From CAYLUN01 sp964386865 (GTDB taxonomy: Bacteria > Verrucomicrobiota > Kiritimatiellia > RFP12 > UBA1067), in NCBI GenBank assembly GCA_964386865.1, contig CAYLUN010000094.1, positions 1-19,673 on the forward strand: 19,673 bases of DNA, given 5' to 3'. Of this stretch, positions 15,217 to 19,673 are shown piece by piece. The number at the start of each line of letters is the position of its first letter. The stretch's first letter is position 1. The translations under genes were made by a program, and so were the position numbers. The notes below the pieces were generated by a model. It had not been told where the DNA came from. It did not search any database and was given only the letters and a program-made list of their open reading frames with translations.

Positions 15217-18200
15217 ATGAAACTCGCGTCAAACAGCGGGTGTGCCTTACACACACTCGCAGCACTTATTCTGGCCACGTCAGTCGCCCGCGCCGATTGG
15301 GATGAGGGCGACCCGTTCAAGTGGGTCCAGTACCCCGACATGACGACGGACGGCATCGACGTCCGCTGCTCTTGGGACTACGCGTTGGCGAACGACTTCC
15401 TGTGCGAGCAAACGGGCCTGATTACGAGCATCCACCTGTGGGCGTCCTGGCTGGGCGATCAGACTCCGCCCAGCCTGACGGGCTTCCGCGTGAAGCTGTC
15501 GATCTACGCCGACATCCCGGCCAATCCTCCACAGATCCCGTACAGCCGTCCGGGGGCCGAGCTCTGGAGCAAGACCTTCGCGCCCGACACGTTCGCGGCG
15601 CGGGTGTGGAGCTACGGCGACGAAGGCTGGCTCGACCCGCCGTCCGGCTACTCCTTTCCCGGCGACACCATCTGCTGGCAGTACAACTTCGGCATCAACC
15701 CCGCCGAGGCGTTTGAGCAGCAAGGCACGCCCCAGGCGCCGATCATCTACTGGCTGCGCGTCGAGGCGCTCGACCTGAAGGGCACGCCTTGGAGCTTCGG
15801 CTGGAAGACGGCCCAGTTCGTCTGGAATGACACCGCGGTCTGGGACGGCGTGCCCGCCCTCGACGGCTGGGAGAAGGTCTTCTGGCTGTACGAGCGCGAC
15901 CTGGCCTTCGTGATCGAAGGCGGCCCCCAGTCCCAGCAGAACGACTACGACTTCGGCGACGCGCCGGATCCAACCGCAGGTACCGCCCCGAACGATTATC
16001 AGACGCGGCTCGCGGACAACGGCGCCTACCACACCGTCGCCGCCGCCGGCCCCTTTTTCGACGACGGTACCTTTACCGACCAGCCTGACGCCGAGGGCGA
16101 CGGTCAGCCCGACGCCGCAGCCACGGGAGACGACCTTGCCGGCGCCTCGCCCGACGACGAGGACGGCATCGCGTTTTCTGGCGCCCTCATCGCCGGATTG
16201 CCAAGCAGCGTGACCATCACCGTGGACGACGGCTCGGGCGGCCTGGGGAGCGGGCAGGCCTGGGTCGACGGCTGGATCGACTTTAACGCCGACGGCGACT
16301 GGATCGACGCCGGCGAGCAGATCCAGAGCGGGTGGCTCGCGCAGGGGGGCAATGTCATCGGCTTCCCTGTCCCCGGCGGCGCCGCGATCGGCACCACCTT
16401 CGCCCGCTTCCGCATCAACAGCGTCGGCGCCCTCGGGCCCACGGGCGGCCCGGCTCCAGATGGCGAGGTAGAGGATCATGCGGTCGTGATCGAGGCGCAG
16501 CAGGAGCCGAGCCACGCTTGGAAGTGGGTCCAGTACCCTGACCTCTCGGATAACGGCATGGACGTCGAGGCCGTGCGCACCTACCCCTACCTGCTGGCGG
16601 ACGATTTCCTGTGCACCACGAACACCGCCATCACCAACATCGTGGTCTGGGGCTCCTGGTACCATGATATCCTGCCCGAGGGCAACCCCAGCAACGTCAC
16701 GTTTTACCTGAGTTTCCATGCGCATATCCCCCCCGGCGTGCGCGCGCCCTGGGGTGTGCCCGGACAGACGCTCTGGTGGACCAACTTCCCGCCCGGAAGC
16801 TTCAGGGCGACACCCATCCGGCAGGGCCAGCTCCACGAGGGCTGGTTTAACCCGGCGACGAGCAACTACACGCCCAACGCCGACTACACCTGCTGGCGCT
16901 ACGACTTCCCGGTCGAGACCGCCAAGGCCTTTGTTCAGAAGGGTAGCGTAGAGAACCCCCTCATCTACTGGCTGGATGTGCAGGCCCAGCCCATCCCGCC
17001 TGCCAGCGCCCAATTCGGGTGGAAGACCTCCACCAACCACTGGAACGGCGCCTCCGCCTGGATCCGCGCGATCGAGCCGGTCAGCACCGGTTACTGGTGG
17101 GAGATGCGCTACCCGCCTGCCCATCCTTACGGGCAACCGCTTCCGGGGCAGCCCATCGACCTCGCCTTCGCGCTCTTCGGCGGGCCCGTCGAGGAGCCCG
17201 AACCCGAGTACGACTGGGGCGACGCGCCCGACACGCCCTATCCGACGCTCGCGGCGAGCGGCGGCGCGAGCCACCTGATCGTGCCCACAGGCCCTTGGCT
17301 GGGCGGCCCGCTCGGCGCGCCTGACTCCGAGCCGGACGGCCAGCCCGACCCGCTGGCGCTCGGCGACGACCTCGACACCCTCTATCCGCCGCCCAACGAC
17401 GACGAGAACGGCGCGCTCTTCCCGGCCCCGCTGATCGTCGGGACGACAACCAACGTGCAGTTCTACGTCAGCAACGCGAGCGTGATCTGGGGCGCCACCG
17501 TCGAGCTGTGGATCGACTGGAACGGCAACGGCTCTTGGCTCGATGTCGGCGAGTACTACACGGGCATGTATTTGAACGGCCTCAACGCGATCAGCGTGAC
17601 CGTGCCGCTCAACGCCGTGCGCGGTACCACCTTCGCCCGCATGCGGATCAGTTCGGCCGGCGTCGGTTCACCCGCCGGTGCCGCTGCCGACGGCGAAGTG
17701 GAGGACTACCTCCTCGCCATCGAGGAGCGCTTCGACTTCGGGGACGCGCCCGACCCGCTCTACCCGACGCTGCTCGCCAGCGGCGGCGCCTACCACGTCG
17801 CCGTCGGGCCCTGGCTCGGCGACGCCACGGACGCGCCGGACGCCGAGCCTGACGGCGCGCCCGACCCCAACGCGCTCGGCGACGATGGCGCGGGCGGCGA
17901 CGACGAGGACGGCGTGCTGTTCCCAACCTTGGTCGTTGGCCTGAGCGCGGACATCGCCTACGAGGTCCGCGGCGTCAACGGCACCGCCTTCATCAGCGGC
18001 CACATCGACTGGAACGCCGACGGCGACTGGGGCGACGCGGGCGAGGCGTATGCGTTCTGGAACGCCGTCTCCGCCGACGGCGTCTACACGAACACGATCA
18101 CCGTGCCGCTCGGCGCCACGTGCGGCACGACCTTTGCGCGCGTGCGCATCGCCAACGGCTATTACGGCCCGACGGGGCTCGCCTACGACGGCGAAGTGGA

Positions 18201-19673
18201 GGACCACCTCATCATCATCGAGGCGCATTTCGACTGGGGCGACGCGCCCCTGCCCTACCCGACGCCGGCCATCAGTAACGGCGCCGTGCATATCGCCGTC
18301 GGCCCGTGGTTCGGCGACGCCACGGACGCACCGGACTTCGAAAGCGACGGCCAGCCAGACCCTGGCGCCCTCGGCGACGATAACGCGGGTGGCGACGACG
18401 AGGACGGCGTGCAGTTCCCGACTTTGGTCGTCGGCCTGGACGCGGACATCGTCTATGAGGTCAGCGGCGTCAGCGGCACCGCCTACATCAGCGGCCACAT
18501 CGACTGGAACGCCGACGGCGACTGGGACGACGCGGGCGAGACGTATGCGTTCTGGAACGCCGTCACCGCTGACGGCGTCTACACAAACTCGCTCACCGGC
18601 GGTCCGGTTCCCCTCGGCGCCGCCCGCGGCACGACCTTCGCCCGTGTGCGCATCGCCAACGGCTACTGCGGCCCGACCGGGCTCGTCTACGACGGTGAGG
18701 TCGAGGACTACGCCGTCATGATCAAGGAGCGCTTCGACTGGGGCGACGCGCCCCTGCCTTACCCGACGTTGGCCGTCAGCAACGGCGCCGTGCACATTGC
18801 CGTTGGGCCCTGGCTCGGCGACGCCGCCGACGCGCCGGACGTTGAGCTTGACGGCCAGCCCGACCCGAACGCCTTGGGCGACGACAGCGCCGGTACGGAC
18901 GACGAGAACGGCGTGGTCTTCCCAACAACGCTCGTGGCAGGCACGACCACGAATATCGACCTCCTCGTCACGAACGCGCCCGTCGGAGGCGCCTATGTCG
19001 AGATCTGGATCGACTGGAGCGGCGACGGCGACTGGACGACGCCGGGCGACTACGTGTGGGCCGGCTGGTGCGCCGACGGCTGGAACTCCGTCGCGATCGG
19101 CGTTCCGACGTCACTCGTTTGGGGCGACAGCTTCGCCCGCGTGCGCATCAGCGCGACCGGCGCGGGCGCGCCCACGGGACTGGTCGTCAGCGGCGAGGTC
19201 GAGGACTACAAGGTCCGCCTCGCAGGCCTGGACTACGGCGACGCGCCCGAGAGCGGCACCGCCTATGCGACGACGCTGGCCAACAACGGCGCCCGGCACC
19301 TGCTGCGCGGCGCGCTCTGGATGGCGCCCTCGGTGGACTCCGAGCTTGACGGACAGCCCACCGTAGCGGCCGATGGCGACGACGTCAGCGGCACCGACGA
19401 CGAGGATGGCGTGACCCTTCCGGGCTACGTCCGGCAGGCTCGCGCGGAGTCCGTCACCGTCAACGCAACGGTACCCTGCAAGCTGAACGCCTGGGTTGAC
19501 TTCAACGCCGACGGCGACTGGCTCGACGCGGGCGAACAGGTGTTTGGGGACGAGCCCCTTGTCGCCGGAGCCAACACCCTCGTCTTCAGCGTCCCAGTCG
19601 GCGCGGCGGTCGGCACAACCTACGCCCGCTTCCGCGTCAGCAGCGCGGGCGGCGACGGGCCCGCGGGCCAGGC
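15217..19673 (+). CDS. Giant secreted repeat protein with DUF7901-like and GEVED-like domains (3' end outside window)
   Basis: The frame is open from ATG 15217 to the window edge (1485 residues, no stop). A signal peptide (1-26, ILATSVARA) is followed by a domain starting KWVQYPD (35-236), a GEVED-like domain (243-426, ending DGEVEDHAVVI), a second KWVQYPD domain (436-656) and a second GEVED domain (664-836). Four more GEVED domains follow: 838-1002, 1004-1169, 1172-1335 and 1338 onward. Each GEVED unit begins with GDAP, has an acidic GDD...DDEDG segment and an aspartate-rich D-[FW]-N-x-D-G-D-W loop that probably binds calcium, then TTFAR-R. The five complete units end in GEVED; the sixth is cut off before that point. 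The KWVQYPD domains resemble the DUF7901 family of PVC bacteria (family assignment from memory). The protein is probably exposed or anchored at the surface, with adhesive or structural function; no catalytic motif is seen. Confidence 0.88.
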   Translation, partial: MKLASNSGCALHTLAALILATSVARADWDEGDPFKWVQYPDMTTDGIDVRCSWDYALANDFLCEQTGLITSIHLWASWLGDQTPPSLTGFRVKLSIYADIPANPPQIPYSRPGAELWSKTFAPDTFAARVWSYGDEGWLDPPSGYSFPGDTICWQYNFGINPAEAFEQQGTPQAPIIYWLRVEALDLKGTPWSFGWKTAQFVWNDTAVWDGVPALDGWEKVFWLYERDLAFVIEGGPQSQQNDYDFGDAPDPTAGTAPNDYQTRLADNGAYHTVAAAGPFFDDGTFTDQPDAEGDGQPDAAATGDDLAGASPDDEDGIAFSGALIAGLPSSVTITVDDGSGGLGSGQAWVDGWIDFNADGDWIDAGEQIQSGWLAQGGNVIGFPVPGGAAIGTTFARFRINSVGALGPTGGPAPDGEVEDHAVVIEAQQEPSHAWKWVQYPDLSDNGMDVEAVRTYPYLLADDFLCTTNTAITNIVVWGSWYHDILPEGNPSNVTFYLSFHAHIPPGVRAPWGVPGQTLWWTNFPPGSFRATPIRQGQLHEGWFNPATSNYTPNADYTCWRYDFPVETAKAFVQKGSVENPLIYWLDVQAQPIPPASAQFGWKTSTNHWNGASAWIRAIEPVSTGYWWEMRYPPAHPYGQPLPGQPIDLAFALFGGPVEEPEPEYDWGDAPDTPYPTLAASGGASHLIVPTGPWLGGPLGAPDSEPDGQPDPLALGDDLDTLYPPPNDDENGALFPAPLIVGTTTNVQFYVSNASVIWGATVELWIDWNGNGSWLDVGEYYTGMYLNGLNAISVTVPLNAVRGTTFARMRISSAGVGSPAGAAADGEVEDYLLAIEERFDFGDAPDPLYPTLLASGGAYHVAVGPWLGDATDAPDAEPDGAPDPNALGDDGAGGDDEDGVLFPTLVVGLSADIAYEVRGVNGTAFISGHIDWNADGDWGDAGEAYAFWNAVSADGVYTNTITVPLGATCGTTFARVRIANGYYGPTGLAYDGEVEDHLIIIEAHFDWGDAPLPYPTPAISNGAVHIAVGPWFGDATDAPDFESDGQPDPGALGDDNAGGDDEDGVQFPTLVVGLDADIVYEVSGVSGTAYISGHIDWNADGDWDDAGETYAFWNAVTADGVYTNSLTGGPVPLGAARGTTFARVRIANGYCGPTGLVYDGEVEDYAVMIKERFDWGDAPLPYPTLAVSNGAVHIAVGPWLGDAADAPDVELDGQPDPNALGDDSAGTDDENGVVFPTTLVAGTTTNIDLLVTNAPVGGAYVEIWIDWSGDGDWTTPGDYVWAGWCADGWNSVAIGVPTSLVWGDSFARVRISATGAGAPTGLVVSGEVEDYKVRLAGLDYGDAPESGTAYATTLANNGARHLLRGALWMAPSVDSELDGQPTVAADGDDVSGTDDEDGVTLPGYVRQARAESVTVNATVPCKLNAWVDFNADGDWLDAGEQVFGDEPLVAGANTLVFSVPVGAAVGTTYARFRVSSAGGDGPAGQ
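15319..17184 (+). repeat. Two DUF7901-like domain copies (15319-15924 and 16522-17184)
   Basis: Both copies open with KWVQYPD and share DGxDV/NGMDV, LANDFLC/LADDFLC, IxNI/ITSI...W-x-SW, a GW-[LF]-[DN]-P turn, TCWxY/TICWQY and a closing DLAF segment. The two are separated by the first GEVED unit, so the duplication involved a DUF7901-GEVED pair. They are diverged at the DNA level. Confidence 0.7.
15943..19673 (+). repeat. Six GEVED-type repeat units within the giant gene
   Basis: The units lie at 15943-16494, 17206-17724, 17728-18222, 18226-18723, 18730-19221 and 19228 to the window edge. Units 3 to 6 run head to tail with a period of 166-168 codons. Units 3 and 4 are closely similar at the DNA level (for example the shared stretch encoding SGHIDWNADGDW at about 17994 and 18490), which points to recent duplication. 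Unit 1 has a slightly longer insert than the others. Confidence 0.8.

Noticed and set aside
15280..17274. Long minus-strand open frame (664 codons) opposite the repeat-protein gene
   Set aside because: It is the antisense of a GC-rich coding sequence. Its translation is low-complexity Arg/Gly/Val with no domain, while the plus strand has a signal peptide, an ideal Shine-Dalgarno and repeated domains.
17206..19673. The regular repeat period as a CRISPR array or other non-coding array
   Set aside because: The repeats are about 500 nt, in one open frame and encode conserved protein domains.

Overview
This is a GC-rich bacterial window (apart from one AT-richer intergenic stretch) with six gene blocks, most of them on the minus strand. 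The lpxI-lpxB pair makes the organism a Gram-negative lipid A producer. The rest is a set of exported glycan-active enzymes plus a giant secreted protein with DUF7901-like and GEVED-like domains. That mix suggests the Planctomycetota/Verrucomicrobiota/Kiritimatiellota/Lentisphaerota (PVC) group, probably a host- or algal-polysaccharide degrader. The taxonomic call is inference from gene content; there is no rRNA or marker gene here.

Layout from left to right: (1) 1-185 (+), the last 60 residues of an SGNH/GDSL hydrolase. (2) 318-1234 (-), a two-gene module of a zeta-toxin-like P-loop kinase and a 69-residue partner, with ATGA-overlapping ends. (3) 1362-3388 (-), lpxI then lpxB, overlapping by 4 nt. 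They are driven by a consensus -10 box so close to the lpxI ATG that the transcript may be leaderless. (4) 3441-7447 (-), a secreted GH127/GH146-type beta-L-arabinofuranosidase followed after 14 nt by a secreted alpha/beta-hydrolase. (5) 7448-7785, a 338-nt non-coding stretch with a strong 39-nt palindrome, flanking 12-nt direct repeats and an AT-richer part. (6) 7786-11300 (-), a sialic-acid module of GH33 sialidase, sialate O-acetylesterase (ATGA overlap) and N-acylglucosamine 2-epimerase. (7) 11388-15008 (-), a 1206-residue protein joining an alpha/beta-hydrolase, a right-handed beta-helix and an alpha-helical toroid-like domain. (8) 15217-19673 (+), the first 1485 residues of a secreted repeat protein that runs off the window.

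The sialidase would release sialic acid, the esterase would deacetylate it, and the epimerase would turn the ManNAc made by a lyase (not in this window) into GlcNAc. The neighbouring beta-helix fusion and arabinofuranosidase fit a broader extracellular glycan-degradation island. No transporter, SusC/D pair or regulator is visible.

The points most worth a second look are: the esterase, which has lost in frame the part that normally carries the nucleophilic serine; the three-domain fusion; the palindromic intergenic element; the zeta-like kinase with its small partner; and the mosaic GEVED repeat array.
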